Notes: generated from the sequence alone by a model not told the origin. DNA of 64,000 nt from Ananas comosus (GCF_001540865.1 NC_033639.1:5644288-5708287); one strand, 5' to 3'; shown: positions 24,309-35,118, counted from the stretch's first letter. Translations and numbers: made by a program.

Positions 24309-26732
24309 TGTCACTCCCCAGATTACTCGTTACCCCGGGCTCGCTAACAGACCCGCCGTATACATAAGTATTTCCTCTGTATACGAAGCGAAAAGTAAAA
24401 GTACCTGTAATCAAACAATACTACAGACAGTAGTATAGAGCAGCTAGGAGAAAAGAATAAAACCTGCATATATAAATTGTGGTTCTATACATACATAAGA
24501 TCCAAGATACAAAAACACTCGCACTGGCGAGAGTACAACATCTGTATGTATAAACCAAAACTACACTACCTGCAGCGGTCCTCCACTAGCTCAGCAACTC
24601 GGCTGGAAGGGCTCTAACTCACGATGCCCTTGCCACGATCAATATCAGCGACAGCAGCAGCCGAAGACGATGGCTCTGCAAAACAGTGGTAACAACTGGG
24701 CGTGAGAACTACTGTAAAAATAAGTAGTCCCCAGTGGGTACCGCCCTCAAACTCATCGGTCCACCTGCTAAGTCTACAGGGATAAGCAGGAATAGTAAAG
24801 AGTGCTGGAATAAATCTACAGCTATATGCCACTATACTATCATGCCCTAAATCTAACCATCTGTAGAACAGTGTCAACTCAAACCGAATCTCAAGTAAGG
24901 ACTATAATCATACCCGTCCATGGGACTGTGAACACACCCGTCCCACCCGGTCGCGACTATACAGCTACCTCCACACTAACCAGTCCGTGGAGAACAAGTC
25001 CAACCTGCACGAACGACATCAACGCAAAAACACTAAGCCCAACTCCGGAGTGGTACTCGTGGGCGCTACCCAACCGAGTATGCAAGCGTATCTCTGTCGA
25101 GCTCAATTAGGCTCTAATAAGCCAAAGAGACAAGTAGCTAGGGTCAAAACAGGTCTAGAAACCGAACCCACGTACCCTCGGCACAATCTAATACCAAAAA
25201 TAGGAATCTGGGTCCTCCGTCCACCCCGACGGCACCTGACAACCCGAAACAGCCTAGACTCTACTGTAAAAATAAGCTCGGCGTCCCAGTACGAGCGTAA
25301 ATGCATTCTAAACTACCCCGGATATCCACCGCGCTGAAACAGCAGTGATACGATCAAATCACGGCTCTCAGAGCTAAATCAGATAGTAGAATCATATGAC
25401 GGGTTAAAACGCGGGTTTTCTCCTAAGTCAAAATCCAAGTCCAATATGTATATTTATCGAATTAAGAATCATGCTCAAAATTCAGATTTCATATCTTATA
25501 CTAATCGATGAATTTGAGCTACAACATGCTATATCGAAGTCGAACTATACATGTTTACTATACACATGCTTAGGAGCAAAACCGATAAGAAACCCACCTC
25601 AAGAGCTAATCCCTGGTAGCAAAGAACTCTCTCTCAGCTGCGGAAAACCTGCTAGATCAACCGAAACACCTTCAAGTCCAGTAATAAAGCTACATCAAGG
25701 TTCAAGCACCAAAATCCATGAATTTACCAAAATTTCAGCACTTAAGCCTAAATATCTCAACTCCAATGTCAAAACTCACCTAATAATCTCCAACTCAGGT
25801 GAGACAAGTTCCAAATCTAGTACTGGTTGATAGGGAATGTGTCTCAACTCTACAAAGCCCTTGCTTCAAAAGTTCACCCAAGGAAAAGCTCAAAAACTTG
25901 CAATTCTGTTCAAAGCAACAGCAGCAGAGGAAAACCTGAGTTCGACTGAGCTAACCTTCACCAAATTCTGCAATTTAGGGCTTCGTGGATTCCTCAGGAA
26001 GTCTAGAATCCAACAAACCAAGTTTCACCGCGATCCGACCTTCCTACGTCGCGTACGAGCCAAAACACTAGAGGTCATCACTGAAGAACTACAGAATCAG
26101 CACCTATCAAGCTTGGAGTTGTAGATTTTGAAGCAATTTGAGTGATTTGGAGGGGTTGGAATGCAAAGTAGAGGATCACTGTGAAGAAGAGAGGAAAAGA
26201 GCACCAGGGACGCTCCTCAGCTATTTATAGGGTGAACATAGGGTCAGATGAACCTCAGGAACAAAAGCTGCAATTCTGTTACACCAGCAGAATTGGCCAC
26301 TTTCGGGCGCCCGAAACCCATTTCTGGGCGTCTGAAACCTCTAGGCTGCTCATTTGCTCCCCTTTGGTTCCATCGCCCGCTGTGTGCTGCGCCCGTAAAC
26401 GGCTCCGGCGGATCTCACCTACCACTAGCCACGTGTCAACACAAGCGATATTTACGAGGTGTAATTTTCGGACCCACTTCCGGGCGCCCGAAATATGGAC
26501 CCGAATTCGCTTCCAGTTCTGATCAAATCTACACTCAACTTCTAGGCGACCCAAGACCAGTTCTAGGCGCCCGAATCTGGCAAAACTCCAGTTTTGCTTA
26601 TTTGAGTGCGCCGAGTTCATTTCTGCATCCAATTCGTATAGAAACGACTCCGACTCAGTCTGACACTCTCCAGATGTGTCGACCAGTCACTAATACCGAA
26701 GCCAATTCTATCCAAAGCTCAGAAATACTACA
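24309..26732 (-). mobile_element. Solo LTR (2.4 kb) of a Ty3/gypsy-type element
   Basis: It starts TGTCACTCCCC and ends ATACTACA on the plus strand. The perfect 5-bp duplication GATTT lies at 24304-24308 and 26733-26737. No primer-binding site or internal region adjoins it, so it is a solo LTR. In the minus (transcribed) direction it runs as follows: U3 with GGGCGCCC palindromes (26301-26575), TATAAATAG (26221-26229), a possible leader exon ending at a GT donor (26104/26103), and a candidate 1,428-bp intron. Then come an acceptor at 24676-24677, a short open frame (24614-24675) and the conserved terminus. It separates the exportin-1 fragment from anything further left. Confidence 0.82.
24614..24675 (-). 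other. Candidate LTR micro-exon with DRGKG core (copy A)
   Basis: It follows TTTTGCAG directly. Two bases complete a split codon, then 19 codons beginning PSSS and ending DRGKGIVS run to a TAG. The same layout recurs in five other LTRs here. The upstream side carries ACTGGGGACTACTT and a TTCTCAC branch-point-like box. See the finding on conserved micro-exons. Confidence 0.45.
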
Positions 26733-27117
26733 GATTTCATGATAACTATAGAGCTTTTTTGATGCATTAAGGGCTTGAGAACATTGTAATATACCGAACT
26801 TTAGTCAAATTGACCGAAGTGCAGAGTGGGATAAGTTAGGGAGGTCCGTTGTTCATTCCGAACATTTTGGAGTGTGTACCCATTGTTTTCAAGCTTTAAT
26901 TCATCTCTCAAGTCAGGTTGGTTTTTGATATCGCTTCCTGCCTCCTTTCCTTTGTTACTTCCTTGCCCTGTTTTATTTCTCGAAGTCTGGTTGTACATGT
27001 AAATCACTGCCAAGTCATATATTTACATCTATAGCCAACATTCCGTATTCTTATGTACTCCAACTAATATGTTACTGTCCGTTCATTTTGTTCATTGTTA
27101 TTTGTTTACCTTCTCAG

Positions 27118-27818
27118 CAACTGAAACTTGTAATGGATTCTATAAATTGGGCTTTTCGGCACACTGAGAGGAACATTGCTGAGACTGGTCTTAATCTTTT
27201 GTTGGAAATGATGAAGAATTTTCAGGTTCGACTTCTACCCAATCCTTGAATCCTCAATTAGCCATTATAATTTGTGCGCAATAATCGTAACTGTTTACCG
27301 TGATCAAATTTCAGATGTCAGAATTCTGTAATCAATTCTATAGAACATATTATATGAACATCGAGCAAAAGATCTTTGCCGTCCTAACAGATACATTTCA
27401 CAAGCCGGGTTTCAAGCTCCATGTTTTGGTGCTACAGCATTTGTTTTGTCTGCTACTTCTAAAAATACACTATTTCCACCTAGTTTGTTAGAAATTATCG
27501 CTTGCCACCCAGTGTGCCACACCATAACCGTGCATTTCCCAGTGGTTCGTCTTCCCTAGATGGAATGGAGGGCAAATCGCTCGGTGGTGCATGAACATCA
27601 TGCGCATTTGGTGCTGGTAATAAATTCTTCTCATTTGCTTTTATTATTCCTTGATGAATGTTATGGTGGTTTACATGCAGGTTGACTCTGGTTCATTAAT
27701 TGAGCCGCTATGGGATGCGTCAACGGTACCTTATCCCTATCCCAACAATATGATGTTTGTTCGTGATTACACCATAAAGCTTTTGGGAACATCGTTTCCA
27801 AATATGACGGTAGCTGAG
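27118..27818 (+). pseudogene. XPO1: Exportin-1 (CRM1/XPO1) gene fragment, three exons with introns
   Basis: Exons 27118-27225, 27315-27452 and 27681-27818 (36, 46 and 46 codons, all phase 0) encode the C-terminal HEAT-repeat part of the nuclear export receptor. Diagnostic strings are DSINWAFRHTERNIAETGLN, FAVLTDTFHKPGFKLHVL and EPLWDASTVP, followed by KLLGTSFPNM. Acceptors (TTCTCAG, TTTCAG, ATGCAG) and the donors after exons 1 and 3 are normal. After exon 2 the expected GT is CT (TCTG|CTACTT). The roughly 900 upstream codons and the terminal exon are absent, and LTR sequence follows shortly after exon 3. Retained introns show a genomic duplication rather than a processed copy. It is almost certainly non-functional. 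Confidence 0.85.
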
Positions 27819-28590
27819 GTAGTATACCCCACATTCTCAGCACATTTTCCTTGGCCCAGAAAACACTCTTTTCTTTCGTTTGCACAAGGGTGTATGGACC
27901 TTGGAGAGCAAGCTGGGAAGTTTTCAGCTCAATTCGTGTTAGAAATGTCTCGGGGTCCGGACCCTGAGTGCAAGCTCCGGACCCCGTACCCGCAATTTCG
28001 TGGGTTTGTTCTGTACAGTGATTTGGAGAGGGGCTTATGTGCAATTGTGCATGAGGATGCTATTTGAAGGTTCTACACCCTTCCTCCTCTTCATTTCTCA
28101 TTGGTGAACAAAGAGAAAAGCTCTCTTTTTCTCTCTCTAAGATTCTCCTCTCTCTCCCTTTCTCTCCTTCTCTCACTAGGGTTGCTCCAAGAGGGGGCTT
28201 GGTGGAGAAGAAGGCTTGTTGGAGGGTAGAGTTAGCACTTGTGCAACAAGTGAAGGAAGAAGCTAGAACTCAAGATGAGTTCTTGTGATGTTAGGCTAGC
28301 GTTTTGAGTTAATTACTTCTAGTAATTATATCTAGAAGCTTGTATGCTAGATTAATGTGTTAATCTCCATGTTTTATGAGGTCTATATGGATTGTTGGAA
28401 ACCCTAGGGGTCAAATTGGGATTTTGCTAAGTTGGGGATCTAACTAGGGTTTGATCTCTTGTAGCCCTAATTGACGAGTAATCTGACGCGTTGGGAAACT
28501 CGGATCGAGATTCCAGCGAGTCTATGCCAAGATATTGAGGAAAAACCCCATTTGGGCTTCGTTTGCCATGGTCGAGGGGAATAGGCGATC
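27819..28590 (+). mobile_element. LTR fragment, plus orientation, with GGTCCGGACC palindromes
   Basis: It starts within what would be the next exportin intron. It carries two palindromic boxes, GGGGTCCGGACCC (27952-27965) and GCTCCGGACCCC (27974-27986). A pyrimidine-rich leader at about 28070-28180 and a GC-poor stretch follow. This order parallels the other long LTRs. Both ends are undefined, and it meets the minus-strand gag relic near 28590. Confidence 0.4.
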
Positions 28591-29164
28591 ATGAATCACA
28601 AGATCTTGGGATTGCACCCCATTTGGGCTTCTCCAAGTGCATGAACCACTTCTCCACGATCCAGTGGTCGACTTTCTCTACGTCAAAGATCCTGGGATTG
28701 CACCTCCTAAACTCATTGAGGCGATCCATGAGTCGGTCATGCTCTGCTCTCTCAACTAATGCAGGAAAAACTGCCCCCGCCGGAGGCACCTGAACTGGTG
28801 GTGCCGCGACCATCTCCTCCCGAGGCGCATCCGCGGGTGCCATCAGCGAAGTGTCGAGTGCAGGGGACGACACCCTGGGTGCAACCACCTCCACCGGCGC
28901 GGGTGGTGTAGGAACCTGAGCCTCCCTAACCGTCGCCTGCTGCAGTAGTAGGCCTTCCAAGCGCTTTATCCGCGCCTCCTGCCGGCGCGCCGTATCCGCC
29001 TGCTGCTGGGCCGCCGCCGCCTGCTTAGCGACCAAGTCGGTGAGGGCCGCAAGCTGGCTCCTCAACTCACGGACCTCGCTGGATCTGGAGGTAGCGAAGG
29101 TCTCCACCTCCTCAAGATTTGCCGCATTGTCCGCTCAAACAGACTTAGAGCGAGTAATCGGCAT
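28589..29164 (-). pseudogene. Ty3/gypsy gag N-terminus (Tekay/Del-like), truncated
   Basis: The likely start is the ATG at 29162-29164 (MPITRSKS), a common start for Tekay/Del-type gag, with an in-frame TGA at codon 10. The frame then continues through a Gln/Ala-rich coiled-coil-like segment with heptad-style charge and a proline-rich linker. It ends at ALVERAEHDRLMDRLNEFRR with DHWIVEKWF, near the start of the capsid domain. The remainder is missing at about 28590. It lies downstream, in the minus direction, of a primer-binding site (29479-29491) and LTR start (29500), so it is the 5' part of that element. Confidence 0.65.
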
Positions 29165-29478
29165 CGTCACTACAACATCATAAAAGCACAAGTTAGCAAA
29201 AACCCACGTTATTGCAAGCTCGACAGATAATTTTCAAATCATGCGAAAGTAAGAAAGTGTCCTTCACTCCTAACTCCCGATGTTACGTTGGCCGCCAACG
29301 TAACCCTCCGCGAAGTTAAGAGCTATACACTTCGATTAAACTCCAACTTTTTGGAGTTATTATAAAACCCAATCATAATACTGTCGCTCATAAGTCAAAT
29401 AGACCTCGTCTCTCACGAGCCTATTTCCTATAATCCAACCGGCCTAAGGTTTGCTAGGTCCACTAAGATTCAACCCTA

Positions 29479-29491
29479 GGCTCTGATACCA
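29479..29491 (-). other. Primer-binding site (initiator tRNA-Met type)
   Basis: On the minus strand it reads TGGTATCAGAGCC, the standard plant LTR-element site complementary to initiator tRNA-Met. It is separated by 8 bp from the LTR end (GGGGCGTGACA, plus-strand TGTCACGCCCC at 29500). Confidence 0.85.
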
Positions 29492-29499
29492 ACTTAATC

Positions 29500-29642
29500 T
29501 GTCACGCCCCGGGACCCAGCGGAAGCACGCCCGGTGCGTGTCCTGACCCGCCATACGTCTGCAACATATAAGGCGTCTACAACAAAACGATAAATAAAGT
29601 AATAATATACAAAGATCTAGAGATATCAGAGCATACAACATC
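29500..29642 (-). mobile_element. Partial LTR (family B), interrupted
   Basis: It starts TGTCACGCCCCGGGACCC and matches 60884-61020 closely through AACATATAAGGCGTCTAC. After GATATCAGAGCATAC the match breaks where another LTR (29643) begins. It is the 5' LTR edge of the element whose gag lies at 28589-29164. Confidence 0.7.
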
Positions 29643-30050
29643 TGTCACGCCCCCGCCCCGAGTCCGCTACCGATTTGGTCCGGTTCGGGCGCGGCGAACG
29701 GACCGCCGAACGGACAGCAACTCCCTTGTCCACCCAAGGCTTAAACGACGAGATTATGTACACAAGTTTCCAAGAAATACACTTGATTACATACATGATC
29801 TAACAACAACGACGAAGCACAAACAGTGCTTATCAACCAAGAGCAAGCAACACAAGTAAAGCATACAAGTGATAAAAGAGAGTGTACTTAACTATTACAC
29901 TCATTTAACTTTATACAATTATTTCATCTTTTACGGTTTTCCAAAACATATGTGCAATCACCCTCAAAACCTCACCCTATACATCATCTACTCTCAATAT
30001 AAGTACAGGGTAGAGCTAATGCAAAAGGAAGTAAAACTCTACTAATACCA

Positions 30051-30103
30051 CTAGGGCGCCACGCCCTTGCCGCGATCCTCACCGGGGTTACTCGAACTCG
30101 GAC
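30051..30103 (-). other. Candidate LTR micro-exon with DRGKG core (copy C)
   Basis: It follows CTTTGTTGCAG. Sixteen codons (PSSSNPGEDRGKGVAP) then TAG follow in the same split-codon phase as the other copies. The module above it reads ACCCACTGGGAACTA then TAGTTCTCATCCC. Confidence 0.45.
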
Positions 30104-30156
30104 CTGCAACAAAGTGGGATGAGAACTACGAATAGTTCCCAGTGGGTTTAGCCGCC

Positions 30157-30309
30157 GACTTCGCCGATCTCCCCACTAGGTCTAAGCAGGCACAGATAGA
30201 TATGCAAATAGATAGATATTTTTCTGAATTGANGACTCCGCCGATCTCCCCACTAGGTCTAAGCAGGCACAGATAGATATGCAAATAGATAGATATTTTT
30301 CTGAATTGA
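30157..30309. repeat. 76-bp duplication flanking a single N
   Basis: The same ~76 bp (GACTTCGCCGATCTCC or GACTCCGCCGATCTCC to TTCTGAATTGA) occurs at 30157-30232 and 30234-30309, differing at about one base. The N at 30233 joins them. This looks like two overlapping contig ends placed side by side rather than a real tandem repeat. Confidence 0.8.
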
Positions 30310-31489
30310 AAGCATCTATAATAAACAGTCAAGTATATAAAATGAACATCTAACTATGCCTCGATCTGAAATGATGCATGCATGTGTCATATGGCAAGGC
30401 TAAGTAACCAACTACTATGCACAACAATAATGTGACTCGTTCGGTTACCCAATCTCTCAGCGAACTTAAGGTTCGCTCACAGTCTCACGTGTGTAAGTCT
30501 CATAGGGGAGGAGACTAGCTACTCAACTACTCTCGAGACCGCCTGCGGACAGCTACAATGGTCCAAGGGCAACTACATTGGCCCCCCCTTCGCGTGACAA
30601 CCTCCGGAGTGCACTACCTGTGTGGAGCGACCACCACAGGCGCAGACAGGCTATGTGAGCTCGATCCAATCTCATGAACTAGGAACACCCTACCAACTAG
30701 GGTTAGTCTCAACATAGAATCGAAGTATTCTAGTTCTCGATCTCATAGTGTTCGACTACACTAAAGTTTTCACATTTCATATCAACTAGATGCCACTCGT
30801 TCTGTGTTCATTGTTATCTAGATGCCACTCGCTCTCAATACGCTAGTTTGCAATATACTAGGTTCATATTCACATAACATGTTCATCACATATAAGGTTA
30901 ACTATCTCATGTCCAACTCATGCATACTAGGTTCTCATTCATTATATCCGCAACCCAACTAACACTAGCATGCATTAATATGTAACAATTACATTTACAC
31001 CCTATGATGCTATATTACAATATGCAGTTGATCAACACGATGACTTAGACATAGGGAGCAGTTCAACTGCTTCGGGATGGCACTCCCTCACCTTTTGGTA
31101 GTGCTGCATGGCTAGAAAACTCGGCGTCACGATCCTTGTACGTCGCTTCCACTCCTCGGGGCAAAACGAACCTTCAAGTACCTGTTTCGGCGATATCTTC
31201 GCACTCGCTCGTCGGATCGACGAACCGTCTTCGCCTACGCGTTCAAAGACCTAGCAATTAGGTTAACAACCCATTAAACAAGATCAAAACCCTACATTTC
31301 CAAAAATCCCAAATCTGTGCCCTAGGTTAGCAACAATGGAGGAATCCGTGGTGCAAGCTTCAAATTCGAGCTCGAACCATCTCCTTAACCTCAATAGGTT
31401 CCGTTCGATCCATTTCTAAGCAATAAAACCCTAACCCAAGAAATCCACCATGGTAGGGTTGAGGCTTACCTCAATACCAAGCTCCAAGC

Positions 31490-31660
31490 TTGAGAGAGGG
31501 AGAGAAGAAGATGACCTTCTTCTTCTTTTTAGTCTTCTTCTTCCTTTTTCTCTTCTTTTCCTTCTTCTTCTTCCTCTCCTTCTTCTTCTCCTTCTTTTCT
31601 TTCTAGAGAGAGAGAGGGAAAGAGTGTGAGAGAGAGAGAGCAAATGAGAGGGATGGGAGA
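31490..31660. repeat. Purine/pyrimidine-asymmetric GA/CT tract
   Basis: GAAGAAGA/CTTCTT and GAGAGA runs in the leader part of LTR family C. They generate an Arg/Lys-rich pseudo-open-frame on the minus strand (31431-31694). Confidence 0.8.
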
Positions 31661-32251
31661 GAAGAGTGGTCCCCAAGCCTCTCATATAAGGCATTTTGCA
31701 AATAAGCCCCTCAGCTTTTTATTCTCTAAAATAGCCCTCACTGGGCATTTTCGCAGCGAGGGACCGGTCCTTGGTCGGGGAGACCGGTCCCTGAGAGCTT
31801 CCCATTCGGGCAGAAGGGATTTCGTGTTCGGGAACCGGTCCCTACCTGAGAGACCGGTCCCCGGGAGACCGGTCCTTGTCTGAGAGATCGGTTCCCGAGA
31901 GTTGGATTTTCTGGCACGATCCTGCGCCAGCTGTGCACGCTTCGGCAACGACGGTCGGCCTCGGCGACGATACATAGCTGCAAAGAATAAAACAAAGTCA
32001 GATAACCACAAACACTCTCGACCCAATCAACGAAAATCCAGAAGGCGGCACCTATTTCTCCTCAAAATTATGTCGTCTGCAGCCAACATAATTTTGCAGG
32101 CCAAAACAAGCACTCCTCCAATCACTCACTCCACTCTAGGAGAAGTTAGGACAACTAATCATTGACTTTCGCAGTAATTCATGCCTCTCTCGTATTGTCT
32201 TCCTAAGGTTTGCCAAACTTAGGTTTCCTAGGTCCCAATGACCTAATGCTA

Positions 32252-32264
32252 GGCTCTGATACCA
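32252..32264 (-). other. Primer-binding site (initiator tRNA-Met type)
   Basis: Minus strand TGGTATCAGAGCC, separated by 8 bp from the LTR terminus at 32273. It marks this LTR as the 5' LTR of a minus-strand element. Only a few hundred bases of possible leader (about 31980-32251) remain below it. Confidence 0.85.
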
Positions 32265-32272
32265 ACTTAATC

Positions 32273-33805
32273 TGTCACGCCCCGGATTAACACGTTCCCC
32301 GGGCACGCCGACAAATCCGCCGTATATAAAGAATTTTTCATGTATACGAAGCGTAGCTGGAACTGTAATACATACAATACTACAACCAGTAGTATAGAGC
32401 TGTAAAGAAACTAAACATGTAGAACAAAATAAGTCTCATATACATACAAGAAAACTCTGTACAAAAGTACTCGCTCCAGCGAGTTATACATCAGTACGTA
32501 CATGAACTCAAAAAAAAAAATAAAAGTACAACTACCTGCAGCAAGTACTCCTCTATCACAGCGACTCATCTGGTAGGGCTCTAACTCGCGACGCCCTTGC
32601 CACGGTCAGAATCGACAACAGCAGCAGCAGCCGAAGACGATGGCTCTGCAAAACAGTGGTAACAACTGGGCGTGAGAACTACTGTAAAAATAAGTAGTCC
32701 TCAGTGGGTATCGCCCTCAACATAATCGGTCCACCCACTAAGTCTATAGAAAGAAACAGAGCTAGTAGGAAAAAGCTGGAAAGCAATCTACAGCTACATA
32801 TTGCTACACTAGCATGCTCTACACTAACCAAGTAAAAGTCACTCACTATCTCATCTGGGCTGCCCAAACGGCCCCACCCTGCCTGTATCTCACTACGCCG
32901 TACACCACCCCGGGGTGGCTGGCTCAAGAACTATCCAACAGAAACTGTGACACTCATCGCACTGAAACCTCATTCCGGAATGGCATCGCGGGTGCGACCC
33001 ACGAGTTACAAATGTCTCTGTCATTTTATTCTGGCTCTCATATTCTCAGGTCAAGTAAATAGGATCTAGCTAGACTATCAACCACTAGTCACGTGCCCTC
33101 GACACAATTTGATATCAAAACAATTAAATCCGGGTCCGCCGTCAACCACTACGGCACCCACTAGTCCGGAATAGTGTAAACACTACTGTAAAAATAGGCT
33201 CAGCATCCTAGCACGAGCGTAACAGTAAACTAAACTACCTAGGGTAGTCCCCACAAGGATACTGCGACAGTATAAAAATACAACGACCCCTAAGGCTAAA
33301 TCAGGTAGTTTAATATATGACAGGTCCCGAATGCTATGTCAAATCCAAGTCTAACATGTATAATTAATAATAACTAATAACATGCTCCAAATTCAGTTTA
33401 TATGTCTAAAACATGCATACCCATGGATTTGAGCTAAACAATAGTAACGTGCAACACCAACGATACATGTCGACTAATAAAGCTATAGGAGAAGGAATCC
33501 GATGATAAACCCACCTCAAAAGCTAATTCCAATCCGGAGCGACGTCGAGAACGGCGTAAACGCACACTCGCCCGGCTTCCTCGCGATGCTACGACGACGA
33601 ACACACGCTCAAACGGTACCGCGGCGCGACGTCAGCGACACATGAGCTCCAACCGGGTTTTCCTCCTCCTTGCGTACGGCTCCAGAGAAATAGAGAGAGA
33701 CAAGTAAAATAAAGAATTGCCCACCTGTGACTTTGCTGATAAGCATGCATGGGGGGTGCACGTGGCATCCATAGCCACACTCAGTCATCACCAACTAACT
33801 AAGTA

Positions 33806-33810
<5 letters not shown>
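32273..33810 (-). mobile_element. 5' LTR (family A), truncated at its U3 side
   Basis: It starts TGTCACGCCCCGG and is collinear with the solo LTR at 24309: GCCGTATA, GTATACGAAGCG, CTGCAAAACAGTGG, GAACTACTGTAAAAATAAG and ACCCACCTCAA all recur. The U3 with TATA and palindromes is missing. After about 33520 the similarity ends, and an (AT)n run at 33811 separates it from the Tat relic. Confidence 0.7.
32581..32645 (-). other. Candidate LTR micro-exon with DRGKG core (copy D)
   Basis: It follows TTTTGCAG. Twenty codons starting PSSSAAAA and containing DRGKGVAS run to TAG, in the same phase as copy A. Relative to copy A it has one extra alanine-type codon and substitutions, but the frame and stop are kept. 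Confidence 0.45.

Positions 33811-33853
<43 letters not shown>
33811..33853. repeat. (AT)n microsatellite at an element junction
   Basis: About 43 bp of AT dinucleotides between the truncated family A LTR and the truncated Tat reverse-transcriptase frame. It marks a deletion or recombination breakpoint. Confidence 0.9.
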
Positions 33854-33854
<1 letters not shown>

Positions 33855-33856
<2 letters not shown>

Positions 33857-34521
33857 GATACTACATTACCATTCTTCTTACGCACTGGAACTATATTAGA
33901 TACCCAATCGACATAACGGGCCGCTCTAATAAAACCGGCCTTCAAAAGATTTTTAATTTTATTTTTAATTTGGAGTACAATACTCGGCTCAAATCTACGA
34001 GCCGGCTGTTTGTAAGGCTTATACCCCTTTTTAATAGGTAGCCGATGTTCTACAATTTCTCGGCTCAATCCTGGCATTTCTTCATAACTCCAGGCGAAGC
34101 AGTCTTTATATTCCATTAATAATTCCTTTAGCTTCTCCTGTTGTTGAGCCGAAAGTTTAGCACTGATGTAAGTCGGTCGCTTGTCTTTATCGGATCCTAA
34201 GTTCACTTCAATTAGTGGATCCTGAGTTTCCAGCTTTTTGTCACCGACTTTGATAGGCGATTCTTCCAAATTCAACTTCTTTGTTCGCCTCTTTGTTTCA
34301 TTTGATATTTGCTTATCGGCTTTAACAACCGATTTCACCATATCATTACCGGCCATTTTGGCCGTACTGTTACATGTCACTTCATCAACCTGATGGGCCG
34401 AATCACTCACATAGCCAATCCTGTCGATCGGCTCTTCTTGCCGAAACTCTTCCAAAGCCTCGGTTCTTGATTCTTGACATTCCATTTTTAACCAACTTGG
34501 TGGCTCTTCAGCTGCCACCAT
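33855..34521 (-). pseudogene. Tat-like Ty3/gypsy pol: linker and start of reverse transcriptase, truncated
   Basis: The frame reads DCFAWSYEEMPGLSREIVEH, then KAGFIRAARYVDWVSNIVPV and RKKNG. This is the N-terminal fingers region of a Tat-lineage reverse transcriptase. It stops at the (AT)n tract, so the catalytic palm, RNase H and integrase are absent. The first ~110 residues are a charged linker after the protease. It cannot be functional. Confidence 0.8.
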
Positions 34522-34728
34522 AGCTCATTCGTCTTTAGAGAGAATTAATTGTACTCCCTTTTCAGTAACTCTTACAAAGAAAATTTGGTCCGGATCTGCA
34601 TCGGCCCAATTGATATGGCCGATTTCTTCTGCGTTGATGTCCACCATTTGGGGCCGTCCTTCGGCCCGGATTTCTTCAACTTTATCTCCTATCCATTGGA
34701 ATAGCTTTCCATAGAGTGTGGAAGGTAC

Positions 34729-35118
34729 TCATTTGTTTGCGTGTATCCAGTCACGTCCGAGTAGTAGGTTGTAATGGCTATCTGCATCAACCACGAAAAA
34801 CGCGGTTCGTAGAGTTTTAGAACCTACTGTAATCTCGGTTGTAAGGACTCCTGGAGCTTGTTGACCACTTCCGGTGAAGTCGGTCATGATTATGTCGGTT
34901 GGCTTCAATTCGCCCTCGCCCTTGCCTAATTTCCTGAAAAATAAAGTGGGCATAATGTTGACCATTGCTCCGCCGTCTACCATGACTCGGCCTACTGGCC
35001 GACCTTCTATTAAGGCCTGTATGAACAGAGGCCTCACAAATCTTGTCTGCATTGCCGAAGGTTTCTCAAAAACCACTGCATCGACCGGTTTGACATCTTC
35101 TAGTTGCAATTGAGCCAC
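34729..35118 (-). pseudogene. Tat-like Ty3/gypsy aspartic protease region
   Basis: It contains MVDGGAMVNIMP, the Tat-type version of the retroviral protease active site (DGG where most have DTG or DSG). Downstream is YNLLLGRDWIHAN, the usual C-terminal signature of this domain. It is separated from the pol frame by stops around 34530-34728. Confidence 0.75.

Larger units (their letters stand above)
29643..31975 (-). mobile_element. Long LTR (family C) inserted into the family B LTR
   Basis: It starts TGTCACGCCCCC inside the family B sequence. Its first ~120 bp resemble the LTR at 62728, including CGGTTCGGGC and GAACGGACAGC variants. In the minus direction there are six ACCGGT palindromes (31760-31896), a TATA-like CTTATATGAG (31683-31690) and a CT-rich leader (31490-31650). 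A strong donor TTGAG|GTAAGC lies at 31470/31469, followed by a candidate 1,366-bp intron and a micro-exon (30051-30103). The upper boundary is uncertain (about 31975), and no target duplication partner for ACATC (29638-29642) was found. Confidence 0.6.

Noticed and set aside
29479..29491. Possible tRNA gene pieces
   Set aside because: GGCTCTGATACCA strings are primer-binding sites next to LTRs. No cloverleaf tRNA was found in the window.
31431..31694. Arg/Lys-rich 87-codon minus-strand frame
   Set aside because: The basic run is a by-product of the GAA/GAG tract; it also crosses the candidate donor at 31470.
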